Of a DNA stretch of 64,000 nucleotides, positions 28,112 through 38,170 are shown piece after piece. Under the pieces are notes generated by a model, which ran no database searches, was not told where the DNA came from, and worked only from the letters and a program-made list of their open reading frames with translations. This DNA is from RGIG4079 sp045576735 (GTDB lineage: Bacteria > Bacteroidota > Bacteroidia > Bacteroidales > Muribaculaceae), in NCBI GenBank assembly GCA_045576735.1, contig JAZNGZ010000083.1, forward strand, positions 1 to 64,000, given 5' to 3'. Position 1 is the first letter of the stretch; each line of letters begins with the position of its first letter. The position numbers and the translations under genes were made by a program.

Positions 28112-29269
28112 ATGAAAAATCATTCTCTATTCATACTCTTTTCATTATTACTCTGTTGTGCCACCGGTTGTCGAGAAGATGAGTTGGTGGTACCTACAGA
28201 GTATGACATTCTCCCATTTGAACCCACCACCGAGGTCAATCCCATTGGCATGTACCTACTTAACGAGGGCAATATGGGTAGCAACAAAGCCTCAATCGAC
28301 TTTGTAGATTTCAAAAATGCCTACTATGTGCGAAACATGTATGCTGAGCGCAACCCTACCATCATCAAAGAATTAGGCGACGTGGGCAACGATATTCAAA
28401 TATATGGCGACAAAATATATGCCGTTATAAACTGCTCACACAAAGTCGAGGTAATGGATGCACACTCATTAGTTCGCATAGGACAAATCGACATACCTAA
28501 CTGCCGATACATTAAATTTGATAAAGGCAATGCCTATGTATCAGCCTATGTAGGGCCCGTTGCAATTGACCCCGATGCACAATTAGGAGCAGTATATCGC
28601 ATCGACACCACTTCACTTGCGATTACAGGCAAATGTACCGTAGGATACCAACCCGATGAATTGGAAATCGTAGGAGAATATATCTATGTAGCAAATTCAG
28701 GCGGATATCGCGTACCTAAATATGACTACACCATTTCGGTTGTAGAAAAATTTGGCATGACACAAGTTGAAAAAATTCCCGTGGGCATCAACCTTCATCG
28801 CATCGAAGCCGACAAGTATGGCAAACTTTGGGTTACATCTCGTGGCAATTATGGGTCGGTTCGCTCTAAAATATTTGTACTCGAAAAAGAGAGCCGATTC
28901 TCTCGCAAAATGGTAGTTACTGACACGCTCGAAATTCCTTGCTCCGAAATGCATATTCAAGGCGATTCACTCTATTTCTATAGCGTGGAGTGGAGCAATC
29001 AAGAAGAAAAAAACCATATTGCCTACGGCATTATTGATGTACGAACAAAAGAACTCGTTACCGACCATTTCATCACTGATGGTACTGAAAAAGAAATTGA
29101 GATCCCCTACGGCATAAACGTGCACCCCATTACTGGTGACATATATGTAACCGACGCAAAAAATTATGTTTCAAGTGGTGCTTTGCACTGCTATAGTCGC
29201 GAAGGGGAAAAAAAGTGGAGTGTACGCACTGGCGATATTCCCGCCCATATGGTATTCCTATATAAATAA
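28112..29269 (+). CDS. btuG: BtuG-like surface lipoprotein, beta-propeller (YncE/DUF5074-like)
   Basis: A 385-residue lipoprotein (lipobox ATGC, Cys20) composed of repeated propeller blades, opening with GMYLLNEGNMGSNKASIDF and continuing with YINxxxKVEVMDAHSL-type strands. In Bacteroides, BtuG is a lipid-anchored seven-bladed propeller encoded next to btuB; it binds B12 very tightly on the surface and passes it to BtuB. Size, fold, position and riboswitch control all agree. The gene symbol is by context and fold, not by alignment. Confidence 0.78.
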   Translation: MKNHSLFILFSLLLCCATGCREDELVVPTEYDILPFEPTTEVNPIGMYLLNEGNMGSNKASIDFVDFKNAYYVRNMYAERNPTIIKELGDVGNDIQIYGDKIYAVINCSHKVEVMDAHSLVRIGQIDIPNCRYIKFDKGNAYVSAYVGPVAIDPDAQLGAVYRIDTTSLAITGKCTVGYQPDELEIVGEYIYVANSGGYRVPKYDYTISVVEKFGMTQVEKIPVGINLHRIEADKYGKLWVTSRGNYGSVRSKIFVLEKESRFSRKMVVTDTLEIPCSEMHIQGDSLYFYSVEWSNQEEKNHIAYGIIDVRTKELVTDHFITDGTEKEIEIPYGINVHPITGDIYVTDAKNYVSSGALHCYSREGEKKWSVRTGDIPAHMVFLYK

Positions 29270-29278
29270 TAACTCTCA

Positions 29279-30508
29279 ATGAAAAACTTATACAAAATAT
29301 TAACTGCAACCTTTTTAACAGCCACCCTATCGGCTTGCGAACCCGAGATAGAGATGGTGAGCCTTGGCATTGATGAAGAATATGCCATTGAGCGAATGAG
29401 AATTTTGCATCTTCACCCCGAATTTCTTGGCGAAGCATATCGTTGGTCGATAATTGATAGCCTTGGCAATGATTCGGTTATCTCAACCGAACGAGATTTA
29501 TATTTCGCACGAAAAGAACCTGGCATATATAATCTTCGACTAAATATCATCGACGATACCGACCCAGTTGAGCACTATATAAAAGTCGTTGTATGGAGCG
29601 AGCAAGTTGCTTATAGCAAATACATTACTAATGTTTATGAATATCGTCCTGCGCCTGGACAGTTTGTCAACGAACTACCAAAATACAAAGAGGGCGACAC
29701 CGAGGAGTCTATGCTAAAAAAAGTATTGGAATGCATTTCCGACAAAAATGACGTACTCATATCGCTCGGTGGATATGGTGGTTATGTAACATTTGGCTTT
29801 GATCATGCAGTAGTGAATATGCCTGGAGAGATGGATTTCAAAATTCTCGGCAACTCATTCTATGCCGAAGCCAATCCCAACCCCAATGCGCCCGAATCGG
29901 GAGGGAGTGCCGAGCCTGGTATCGTAATGGTTTCTATTGACCGAAATGGTAATGGCAAGCCCGATGATGAATGGTATGAACTTGCAGGTAGCGAATACTA
30001 TAACCCTACAACTACTCATAACTATTCGGTAACATATTATCGCACTCCTGCCGACCATGTTGCAACACCTATTAAACAAACTCCAATTACCGACTCCACC
30101 TATATTCAATGGATTGCCAACAATGGCACAACAGGTTATATTGAAAAGAACTCATATCACCGTCAAGACTACTTCCCTAAATGGATTGAGGCCGATGAGA
30201 TGACATTTACCGGGACTCTATTGCCATCGAATGGGATTGATGAAAGTGGCACAGGTAGTTACTATGTTCTCTATTCCTATGATTGGGGATACGCCGACAA
30301 TCACCCTAATGAAGTTGAAGATAAAAGTTGCTTCAACATCGATTGGGCTGTTGACCGGAATGGCAACCATGTTCATCTCGACGCAGTGGATTTTATTCGT
30401 GTTTTCACAGGCGTAAACCAAGCATGTGGTTGGCTTGGCGAAACCTCAACTGAAATATGCCGTGCCGAAGACCTTCATATAGACAACTCATATCTTCCTA
30501 ATCCTTAA
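29279..30508 (+). CDS. B12-locus surface lipoprotein with conserved GxPDDEWYELAGS domain
   Basis: A 409-residue lipoprotein (LSAC, Cys20). Residues ~30-110 look like a PKD/Ig-like domain. From ~118 it has a domain that opens with YEYRPAPGQFVNE and includes GGYVTFGFDHAV, a Ca-site-like DRNGNGKPDDEWYELAGSEYY stretch and IDWAVDRNGNHVHLDAVDFIRVF. The same domain occurs in the 1438-residue protein of this operon. Known B12 loci contain a second surface B12-binding lipoprotein (BtuH); this gene is in a suitable place, but I cannot confirm homology. 9 bp follows the BtuG-like gene. Confidence 0.65.
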   Translation: MKNLYKILTATFLTATLSACEPEIEMVSLGIDEEYAIERMRILHLHPEFLGEAYRWSIIDSLGNDSVISTERDLYFARKEPGIYNLRLNIIDDTDPVEHYIKVVVWSEQVAYSKYITNVYEYRPAPGQFVNELPKYKEGDTEESMLKKVLECISDKNDVLISLGGYGGYVTFGFDHAVVNMPGEMDFKILGNSFYAEANPNPNAPESGGSAEPGIVMVSIDRNGNGKPDDEWYELAGSEYYNPTTTHNYSVTYYRTPADHVATPIKQTPITDSTYIQWIANNGTTGYIEKNSYHRQDYFPKWIEADEMTFTGTLLPSNGIDESGTGSYYVLYSYDWGYADNHPNEVEDKSCFNIDWAVDRNGNHVHLDAVDFIRVFTGVNQACGWLGETSTEICRAEDLHIDNSYLPNP

Positions 30509-30536
30509 TTGATTATTACAAATTAAAACTCAATAT

Positions 30537-32369
30537 ATGAAAACGATTTACTCTTTAATCACATGTACATTGATTGCCGGCTGTTCATTGCAATCTATTG
30601 CACAAAATTACACAAATGGTGTTTATGTCCTCAACGAAGACTGGTATGGACATAACAATAGTACTTTAAACTTCTGGAATCCTGAAACAGAGACTATCGA
30701 CTATCTCATCATGCAGATGGCCAACAATTATGAGTATTCGCTTGGTTGCACCGCTCAATATGGTCAACTTTACGGCGATTTTATTGTAATAACTGGCAAG
30801 CAAGATAAAGACCCCGGAGAATCGGGCGATATGAAATCGGGGCGTGTTACTATTTTGCACAAAAACACACTAAAACCTGTTGGAGATGAAGTGCATCCTC
30901 TTATTTCGATTAATGAAAACAACAAATCTGATGCTGATGGTCGTGGTGTGTGTTTTGTTGACAATAAAAAATTTTATGTAGGAACATCAAATGGTATATA
31001 TGTATTCAAGTGGGACGAACAAGGCAAAATCTTTACTTGGGATTCTGAAAAACCTATTGCTGGCACTGAAAATAATTTGATTACGGGCAACGAAGTAAGC
31101 AATGCCGATGGTCTTGGTCCTTTATACCAAAACCAAATAGGAATGATGCTCCGCACTCAAGATTATGTATTTGCTATTAAACAAGACTTAGGAGTGCTCG
31201 TCATCAACCCCGAAACCGATGAAATAATCACAATTATTGAAGGTTGTTTTTCAACCATGGCGCAAAGCAAAGATGGAGATATATGGGTAGGCGTAAACTA
31301 TCAAGAAGAAGGGAATGAAGATAATCTTAATTATCCCTACGGCTGGAATGGTGATGCGTGGAATGGCTCACAACTCATGTGTATTGACCAATATACTCTC
31401 GAGACAAAAAAAGTGCGCATTGATACAGGAGGCATCCCCCAATCATGGTATGCTTGGACAGCCGGTTCGTTGACTGCTAGTGAGACCGAAAATGCGCTTT
31501 ACTTCGTGTATACCGACCCAAGCCTTGGTCAAATCAACTGGTTTAGAAACTGTGTATTATATCGCTTTAATATTGATGCCATAGATTGGGATAATATAGA
31601 CCTCACAAACCCCGATGAAGCATACGCCGAAGGTGCTTGCGAAGAAATATATGACAGTTCATTTGATGACTTATATTTTTATGGTGGCGCTCTCCAATGC
31701 AACCCCAAAGACGGCAATCTTTATGCGTCGTTTTATGTAGGCGAAAACATTGCCACCCAAAAATGGATTTATGCCATTTTAAACCCTGAAGGGGAAATGA
31801 TTCAATATCAAGAACCTATTAAACGCTATTGGTATTCAGCAATGTTTATTTTCCCCGATAATGAGGCTCCTATAGTTGAAGACTTTGACGATGTAATTAT
31901 CGAAGACAAAAATTCAGTAGAAATCACACTTGCCGACAAAGTAAACGACAATGATTCTCGCAATGCTGCTATCGTGAAAAGTGTAAGCAATATAGCAGAT
32001 GAATCAATTATTAAAGCCGAAATCATTAAAGGAAATTTGGTGCTCACTCCTTTGAAACGAGGAAATACGACTGTCGAAATAGCTTTTAATTCTAATGGCA
32101 AAGTAGTAACCCAAAAAGTAAATATATCAGTTACTGCCGATTTTAGTTCGGTTGACATTATTGATGTTGAACGAGCAAATGTTTTCGCTGTTTCGGGCAA
32201 CATTATGATTACCGGCATTGACTCTTCACAACAAGTAGAAATTTTTAATGCTCAAGGTACACTTATGAAATCGACCATAGTGAATAATGGAAACACTATC
32301 ACAGGTCTTGCCAAAGGCAACCTTTATATCGTGAAAATTTCAAACCAATCTTATAAAATCATTTTGTAA
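30537..32369 (+). CDS. Secreted propeller protein with T9SS-like C-terminal domain
   Basis: A 610-residue exported protein (signal peptide to SIAQNY, about 22). Residues ~25-440 form a DUF5074/YncE-like propeller whose first blade (GVYVLNEDWYGHNNSTLNFW) matches that of the BtuG-like lipoprotein (GMYLLNEGNMGSNKASIDF). A short beta domain follows (~445-530), then a C-terminal domain with VEIFNAQGTLMKS and GNLYIVKISNQSYKIIL, similar to T9SS sorting domains. It appears to be a second B12-locus propeller exported by a different route. 28 bp follows the previous gene. Confidence 0.65.
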   Translation: MKTIYSLITCTLIAGCSLQSIAQNYTNGVYVLNEDWYGHNNSTLNFWNPETETIDYLIMQMANNYEYSLGCTAQYGQLYGDFIVITGKQDKDPGESGDMKSGRVTILHKNTLKPVGDEVHPLISINENNKSDADGRGVCFVDNKKFYVGTSNGIYVFKWDEQGKIFTWDSEKPIAGTENNLITGNEVSNADGLGPLYQNQIGMMLRTQDYVFAIKQDLGVLVINPETDEIITIIEGCFSTMAQSKDGDIWVGVNYQEEGNEDNLNYPYGWNGDAWNGSQLMCIDQYTLETKKVRIDTGGIPQSWYAWTAGSLTASETENALYFVYTDPSLGQINWFRNCVLYRFNIDAIDWDNIDLTNPDEAYAEGACEEIYDSSFDDLYFYGGALQCNPKDGNLYASFYVGENIATQKWIYAILNPEGEMIQYQEPIKRYWYSAMFIFPDNEAPIVEDFDDVIIEDKNSVEITLADKVNDNDSRNAAIVKSVSNIADESIIKAEIIKGNLVLTPLKRGNTTVEIAFNSNGKVVTQKVNISVTADFSSVDIIDVERANVFAVSGNIMITGIDSSQQVEIFNAQGTLMKSTIVNNGNTITGLAKGNLYIVKISNQSYKIIL

Positions 32370-32370
32370 C

Positions 32371-35300
32371 ATGAAAAAGTTTTGTTTTACAATGCTGTTT
32401 ATGTTATTGGCAACAGCATTTACCATTCAAGCAGGGTCTCAATTTGTCCCTAAAGAGTATTCTTATGAGGAAGTCGGCTCTGATGCAAGTAAGAGTTCCT
32501 ATATCTATTTCAACGACCTATTTACCTATCCCGATGAGATTTCGACTAAAACCGATATATCAAAAATGGAAGGTATTACAATCACCACATCTTCGGGCGA
32601 TAACTCAATCATAAAATTGAGCACCATAAACGCTCACATGAACCAAACAAGAATGCAACTCACACGTTTAGGTGGAGTAAAAGGCGAAACGACATTCACT
32701 GTTTCTATTACTTATAACGGAGAGACTATTACTAACACTTTTCCTGTAAAAATACTGGGATTGACAACTTCTTCAATTAAGTCTTATATAGATCCCGAGA
32801 GCGTTGAGCCTCAAACATATGATGTCATAGCCAATACAAACTTCTATAAATCGACCGAAAAAACTGCTTGTAGATTAACACTTGACAATGCCGATGAGTT
32901 AAAACATGGCACTGCCGAATTGGTTGACGGAGAAAACGGATATAAAGTTATTCAATATACTCTCAACAGCACTCCACAACAAATCGCTTCAGATGTGATC
33001 AAATATACTATCACTTTATCTAACGACACAGAATCCTCATCAAATAAAGTTATCACTTACGCAACTCGCAATTGCTATGCCACAAAAATATTGGAATATC
33101 AACCAGCAGCTGGGCAATTCCGTTGTGAAAATGCTTGGGATAATCCAGTTGAGTTTTTTGAGAGTAAAGAAAGAGGGTTAAGCCTCGGTGCATTAGGTGG
33201 ATATGTAGTGCTTGGTTTTGACCAACCAATCTATAACAATCCACAAAACCCCTACGGAGTAGATTTCACTATTGAAGGGAACTCTTTTGTAGCGACCGAA
33301 AAAGGAGTATGGACCGAACCTGGTGCAGTGCAAGTAATGGAAGACAAAAACTGCAACGGGCTTCCCGATGACGGAGAATGGTATGAACTCGCAGGTAGCG
33401 ATTATTGGTTAAGTACTACAAAACGCAATGTAGAACTCACCTACTACAATCCACACTACAACGATCGCTACACTGTGCCCTGGGCTATGAAATGGGAAGA
33501 AAATGGTGAAACTAAGTATGAATATGGTGCCATAGTAACTAACAACTTCCACAAACACACGTTCTACCCCGATTATTACTATAATCAAGACAACCCCAAT
33601 GAATCAATGCGTTGGTATTATCCAAACATTTCACGCGACTCGATAACATTCTCTGGCATAACAAATATTCGAGGCTGCATTGATATGCGTTCACCAAGCT
33701 ATATTGAGTTTTACTCTTATTCGGGATTTGGATATTGCGACAATAAGGGGTTTGTGAAAGAAGATTCGCGTATTGCTCAAAATCCTTATGGTCGTCCTTA
33801 TCTTGGCGAAACAGCCGGAGATGGCATGGATATAAGTTGGGCAGTTGACAAAGATGGGAATTATGTAGAACTTGAAAAGATTGATTTCGTGAAAGTATAT
33901 ACCGCCGGGCAAGTTATTGCCGGTTGGCTTGGCGAATGGTCAACCGAAGTGTTAAACTGTGCCATTACTCTACCCGATCCCGAATATGTGCCACAAGATT
34001 ATTACTACAATTATGTAGGTATAACTCAATTGCAAGTACCTAAAGGACACACATGCCAATATGAAGGATTTTTATTCAAGAATGGTCGTCCGGTAGAAAA
34101 TGTGACACAACATTGGCGGATTACAATGGACAAAGAGGGTCTTGTAACCGATGGAGTTGATGCCATTGCCGAAATAGACAATACCGGTTTACTCACTGCT
34201 AATGGCTATGGAACAGTGTGGGTACACTTCTCGGCTATGGACGGTATTCCTGAAGAAGCATTTGAAGTGTCGGTGTGCAATCTCTCAAGCGTAGTCATCA
34301 ATCTTGAAGGGAACCAAGGCATTGAAAGTGAAGAATTAACATGTGTCGTTGGAGAACGTATTTACATCAACGTTGAAAGTGAAGATGACAACACCCAAAA
34401 CGTGAACGAGACAAAATCTAATCGCTTTATCTACGACAATTACACTTGGTTAAACAGCAATCCCGATGTAGGGACAATAGATAATGGAAACTTTATCGCA
34501 TTGAAACCTGGAACTACCACTCTCACTGCTGTATCGAGAATTAACCCATCATTAAAAGACAAAATTGCAATAACAGTTATTGATATTCCCGAAATTACAG
34601 TAACTCCTATACAAATTGCATCAACTAGCCACTCTGGAGAATTACTCAACAGCGACATCTTCTCAACAGGCACTGGAGCTACTGTATATATGGACAAAGT
34701 AACTGCAAAGAAAGGATTGGCAAATGTTTCACTTTACAACAACCGCCTTTCATATCAATTTACCGAAGGGGAATATCTCACCGACGTTCTCGTATTTGAA
34801 GTAACATGCTATGGCCAAGAAAAAACTATTGAAGTCCCCATTACATATGGTCCTTACAACTTAGCATCTCGCAAAAAAATATTGATGATTAATGGCACAG
34901 ATGAAAATGGTAGCGAATTAGGGTTAGTCCAACTTCAAAGTATTGATGACGAAACATTTGAAAGCAAAACATTAGTTGAAGATCTTGCTATTGAGCCAAC
35001 CTCTAACGAATTTCCAACCGATAACATTCTTCCAGATGGTTCTTACGCATACCTCACTCAAGGCGCTACCCTCTCTCGTTATGATGTTGAATGGGGAAAA
35101 ACTATTGCAAACGCCACATTGACCTCAACCTACAAGCATCAACTTGCCTCTTATAAAGACAAAATCCTTGTTAGCGACGGAGATTCACTCAAAGTATTCT
35201 ATCGCACCGACCTTGAAGCGTTCAAGGCTATCAAATTGAACGGCACAATCAAGCAATTAGTTCTTGATGATGATGTTGCATACATCTTATGTGCAAAAGA

Positions 35301-36687
35301 AGACAAAGCTATGATGAACAAGATTAATCTTGCAACTTGGGCATTAACCGAAACCAATTTAGAAATTGAGGGTGGCAACAATGCATCGGGAATGTATCTC
35401 TACAATGACAAACTATATATTGCTACTGGCGAAGTAAATGGCGAAGCAGCTTCGATGGTTGTATTTAATCCTTCGGACAACACAAGCACTATAGCGTCGG
35501 CAGTATTTGAGGGTAGTGTGATTGTTCCTCATAGTGTTTCAGCTCTTGCAGGCAACAATATTATAGTATCTCGTGGCTGTGGATTTATCGTCTATAACCT
35601 TGAAACAGAATCATTCGGTGACGAAACTATGATGATTTTCAACGAAATGATGATTCCTACTGTTGCCGTTGGCGAAACCACCAATTCTTACGAACGCTTC
35701 TATGTAGGTTACTCTCAAGGTATGGCCATGTTTGAATCATCTGATTTGACTCAACCTGTGATAACATTCAATGCGATTCCGTCGGCAATGAGCATGATGG
35801 CTGCAACTTCTCAAAACGAAGCCCCAACTGTTAAGAAAGCATATAGTTATACATCTGCTATCTACGAACGCGCAACATCGGTAAAAAGCTGTACTGCAGC
35901 CAAACTCACGACATGCTTTAACGACGCACAAGGCACAGGCACCGATAATATCGCAATGTATATTCGCGAAGATGTTGAATGGCTTGATTTGACTTATGCT
36001 ACAAACGGCAATATCACACCAAAAGTGAAATACACTGGCGATGTTGATGCTAAAACTGAGTTTATTTTCACATTGGAATGTATCGACAAAAATGGAGCTT
36101 CAGCTAAAACAACAGCTTCTTTGTCAATCACTCCTCGCATCTATAAACCTGCGATTACCGAGCCAGAAATTACAATTATCACCGATTCTGTTCTCGTTGG
36201 GACTATCCCTGTTACCGATATCTTCAACTACACTGCGTCTAAAACCAATTTGACATTCACTACCGAAGTAAAAAACATCAATGACAACAATCTCATTGAC
36301 AATACCGTTATTGACGCCGATGGTAATCTCGTTATCACTGCAGTGGAAAATGCCAAAGGATGTACTGAAATTGAAGTTGCCCAAACCATTTCTCACAAAA
36401 CCTACGGAACAAAAACATTCTCCGCTATGATTCCTGTGATTTTGGAAAGCAAATTACCTTCGAGCATTGAAAATATCAACTCTGATAACCGCAACATCTA
36501 CTACTTTGATGGCGCTCTATTCATCAATAATTGTGGTGGAGCAACTGCAAGCATCTACGATGTAGCTGGAAATCTCATCAACAGTTTCTATGTAAATAGC
36601 GATAATTACTCAGCTAATTTACATCTCAACCACGGCATTTACATTGTTACAACAAACAATATGAAGGCAAAAATTTCAGTAAAGTAA
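32371..36687 (+). CDS. Giant B12-locus surface protein, multidomain, T9SS-like C-terminal domain
   Basis: A 1438-residue exported protein that starts 1 bp after the previous stop codon. Order: signal peptide (1-21); Ig-like repeats (~40-230); a domain paralogous to that of the 409-residue lipoprotein (~232-545: YQPAAGQFRCEN, GGYVVLGFDQPI, NGLPDDGEWYELAGSDYW, ISWAVDKDGNYVELEKIDFVKVY); BIG2-like domains (~555-770); a propeller-like region (~825-1150); beta domains; and a C-terminal tail (ASIYDVAGNLINSF...GIYIVTTNN) like T9SS signals. A B12-related binding role is inferred from location only. Confidence 0.6.
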   Translation: MKKFCFTMLFMLLATAFTIQAGSQFVPKEYSYEEVGSDASKSSYIYFNDLFTYPDEISTKTDISKMEGITITTSSGDNSIIKLSTINAHMNQTRMQLTRLGGVKGETTFTVSITYNGETITNTFPVKILGLTTSSIKSYIDPESVEPQTYDVIANTNFYKSTEKTACRLTLDNADELKHGTAELVDGENGYKVIQYTLNSTPQQIASDVIKYTITLSNDTESSSNKVITYATRNCYATKILEYQPAAGQFRCENAWDNPVEFFESKERGLSLGALGGYVVLGFDQPIYNNPQNPYGVDFTIEGNSFVATEKGVWTEPGAVQVMEDKNCNGLPDDGEWYELAGSDYWLSTTKRNVELTYYNPHYNDRYTVPWAMKWEENGETKYEYGAIVTNNFHKHTFYPDYYYNQDNPNESMRWYYPNISRDSITFSGITNIRGCIDMRSPSYIEFYSYSGFGYCDNKGFVKEDSRIAQNPYGRPYLGETAGDGMDISWAVDKDGNYVELEKIDFVKVYTAGQVIAGWLGEWSTEVLNCAITLPDPEYVPQDYYYNYVGITQLQVPKGHTCQYEGFLFKNGRPVENVTQHWRITMDKEGLVTDGVDAIAEIDNTGLLTANGYGTVWVHFSAMDGIPEEAFEVSVCNLSSVVINLEGNQGIESEELTCVVGERIYINVESEDDNTQNVNETKSNRFIYDNYTWLNSNPDVGTIDNGNFIALKPGTTTLTAVSRINPSLKDKIAITVIDIPEITVTPIQIASTSHSGELLNSDIFSTGTGATVYMDKVTAKKGLANVSLYNNRLSYQFTEGEYLTDVLVFEVTCYGQEKTIEVPITYGPYNLASRKKILMINGTDENGSELGLVQLQSIDDETFESKTLVEDLAIEPTSNEFPTDNILPDGSYAYLTQGATLSRYDVEWGKTIANATLTSTYKHQLASYKDKILVSDGDSLKVFYRTDLEAFKAIKLNGTIKQLVLDDDVAYILCAKEDKAMMNKINLATWALTETNLEIEGGNNASGMYLYNDKLYIATGEVNGEAASMVVFNPSDNTSTIASAVFEGSVIVPHSVSALAGNNIIVSRGCGFIVYNLETESFGDETMMIFNEMMIPTVAVGETTNSYERFYVGYSQGMAMFESSDLTQPVITFNAIPSAMSMMAATSQNEAPTVKKAYSYTSAIYERATSVKSCTAAKLTTCFNDAQGTGTDNIAMYIREDVEWLDLTYATNGNITPKVKYTGDVDAKTEFIFTLECIDKNGASAKTTASLSITPRIYKPAITEPEITIITDSVLVGTIPVTDIFNYTASKTNLTFTTEVKNINDNNLIDNTVIDADGNLVITAVENAKGCTEIEVAQTISHKTYGTKTFSAMIPVILESKLPSSIENINSDNRNIYYFDGALFINNCGGATASIYDVAGNLINSFYVNSDNYSANLHLNHGIYIVTTNNMKAKISVK

Positions 36688-36719
36688 ATTTACCGGCACT
36701 TCATTTGTTGAAATAACGC

Positions 36720-36756
36720 AAAGTGCGGTACTCGGTTGTGAGTGTCGCACTTTTTT
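36720..36756 (+). terminator. Intrinsic terminator of the B12 operon
   Basis: A stem AAAGTGCGGTACTC/GAGTGTCGCACTTTT followed by TTATAA, 33 bp after the operon's last stop codon. It shares ATAACGCAAAGTGCG and TGAGTGTCGCACTTTTT with the ilv terminator at 25636-25670. Confidence 0.9.
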
Positions 36757-36825
36757 ATAACCTCACTGCACTATTTCGCTATTAATCGCTAAATTTGCAG
36801 TAATATTAATCAAATCACATCAAAC

Positions 36826-37029
36826 ATGTCAAAGTCGCCAACTTCTAAAAAGTAGTATCTCAGCCCAATTCTTAACACCATAGTTTCGATACTATGTATT
36901 ATTATCATTTATGAGTCAATATTTATAGAAAAACAATATTGGAGAGTAGCGATTTTTAGTTTGCTTTTAATATTCCACATTGCAGATATCATTAAATTTT
37001 GGAAAAATAAATCAAAATCGGATATTTAA
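36826..37029 (+). pseudogene. Small membrane-protein gene interrupted by an amber codon
   Basis: A 67-codon frame from ATG 36826 to TAA 37029 is open except for a TAG at codon 10 (36853-36855). The remainder reads like a real small membrane protein: SPILNTIVSILCIIIIYESIFI, then YWRVAIFSLLLIFHIADIIKFW, i.e. two hydrophobic segments with a basic tail (KNKSKSDI). A TAAATTTG -7 box lies at 36790-36797. It may be a decayed gene, one with a later non-ATG start, or a sequencing error. No function known. Confidence 0.5.
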
Positions 37030-37104
37030 TGTATTTTTTGCCACAAAACGGCTATATATCGTGATAATTTGCTAAATTTGCAAAAGAATAAATTTACAAT
37101 CATT

Positions 37105-38127
37105 ATGGCACAAGAATTAGATTGGGGCAACCTATCATTTGGATATATCCCCACCGACTACAACGTACGTTGTTACTACAAAGATGGCAAATGGGGCGAA
37201 ATTGAAGAATCAACCTCTGAGTCAATCAACATACACATGGCATCAACCTGCCTCCACTATGGTCAAGAAATCTTCGAAGGATTAAAGGCTTTCCGTGGTA
37301 AAGATGGTAAAGTGCGCATCTTCCGTCTTGAAGAGAATGCTAAACGCATTATCACTTCGGCCGAAGGTATTAAAATGCAACCTATCCCTGTTGAATTATT
37401 CTGCGATATGGTGAAACGTGTTGTTAAACTCAACGAGCGTTTCGTTCCTCCCTATGGTAGCGGCGCGTCACTCTATATCCGTCCACTCGAAATAGGTATT
37501 TCAGCTCAAGTGGGAGTGAAACCTTCAAGCGAATATCTATTCCTCGTTCTTGTAACTCCCGTAGGCCCTTACTTTAAAGGTGGATTTAAGAATACCAACA
37601 TCTGCATCATGCGCGAATTTGACCGTGTAGCGCCTAAAGGTACAGGTCGCTGGAAAGTGGGTGGAAACTATGCTGCAAGTCTCGAAGCCGGCGAAAAGGC
37701 TCACGAACTTGGATATTCAGCAGTGCTTTATCTCGACCCAAAAGAAAAGAAATATATCGACGAATGTGGTCCTGCCAACTTCTTGGCTATCAAAGATGGC
37801 AAATATATCACTCCGGCGTCGGAATCAATTCTTCCCTCTATCACCAACATGAGCCTTCAACAAATCGCTAAGGACATGGGCATTGAGGTGGAATGTCGCC
37901 AAATTCCTCTTGAAGAGCTCGACACTATTCAAGAAGCAGCCGCTTGTGGCACTGCCGCTGTGGCATCGCCTATCGGTGAAATTCACGACCTTGACCTCGA
38001 CAAGAAATATGTTATTTCAAAAAATGGCGAACCCGGCCCTGTGGTAACAGCTCTTTACAACAAACTTCGTGGCATTCAACTCGGCGAAGAAGAGGATATT
38101 CATGGTTGGAACACAATCGTAGAGTGA
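37105..38127 (+). CDS. ilvE: Branched-chain amino acid aminotransferase
   Basis: A 340-residue PLP enzyme that makes valine, leucine and isoleucine from their keto acids with glutamate. The start is set at ATG 37105 (MAQELDWGNLSFGYIPTDYN). The longer frame from a TTG at 37069 overlaps a likely -7 box (TAAATTTG, 37073-37080). The PLP lysine region is GRWKVGGNYAASLEAGEKAHELGY near 190; ECGPANFLAIKDG and GTAAVASPIGEI are further family blocks. It completes the pathway encoded 11 kb upstream, outside the ilv operon. Confidence 0.95.
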   Translation: MAQELDWGNLSFGYIPTDYNVRCYYKDGKWGEIEESTSESINIHMASTCLHYGQEIFEGLKAFRGKDGKVRIFRLEENAKRIITSAEGIKMQPIPVELFCDMVKRVVKLNERFVPPYGSGASLYIRPLEIGISAQVGVKPSSEYLFLVLVTPVGPYFKGGFKNTNICIMREFDRVAPKGTGRWKVGGNYAASLEAGEKAHELGYSAVLYLDPKEKKYIDECGPANFLAIKDGKYITPASESILPSITNMSLQQIAKDMGIEVECRQIPLEELDTIQEAAACGTAAVASPIGEIHDLDLDKKYVISKNGEPGPVVTALYNKLRGIQLGEEEDIHGWNTIVE

Positions 38128-38170
38128 TCTTTTCAATTCATAATGCATAGTTCATAATGCATAATTAAAA

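Noticed and set aside
37069..37104. TTG start of ilvE at 37069
   Set aside because: It overlaps a likely -7 box, and the family N terminus starts at ATG 37105.
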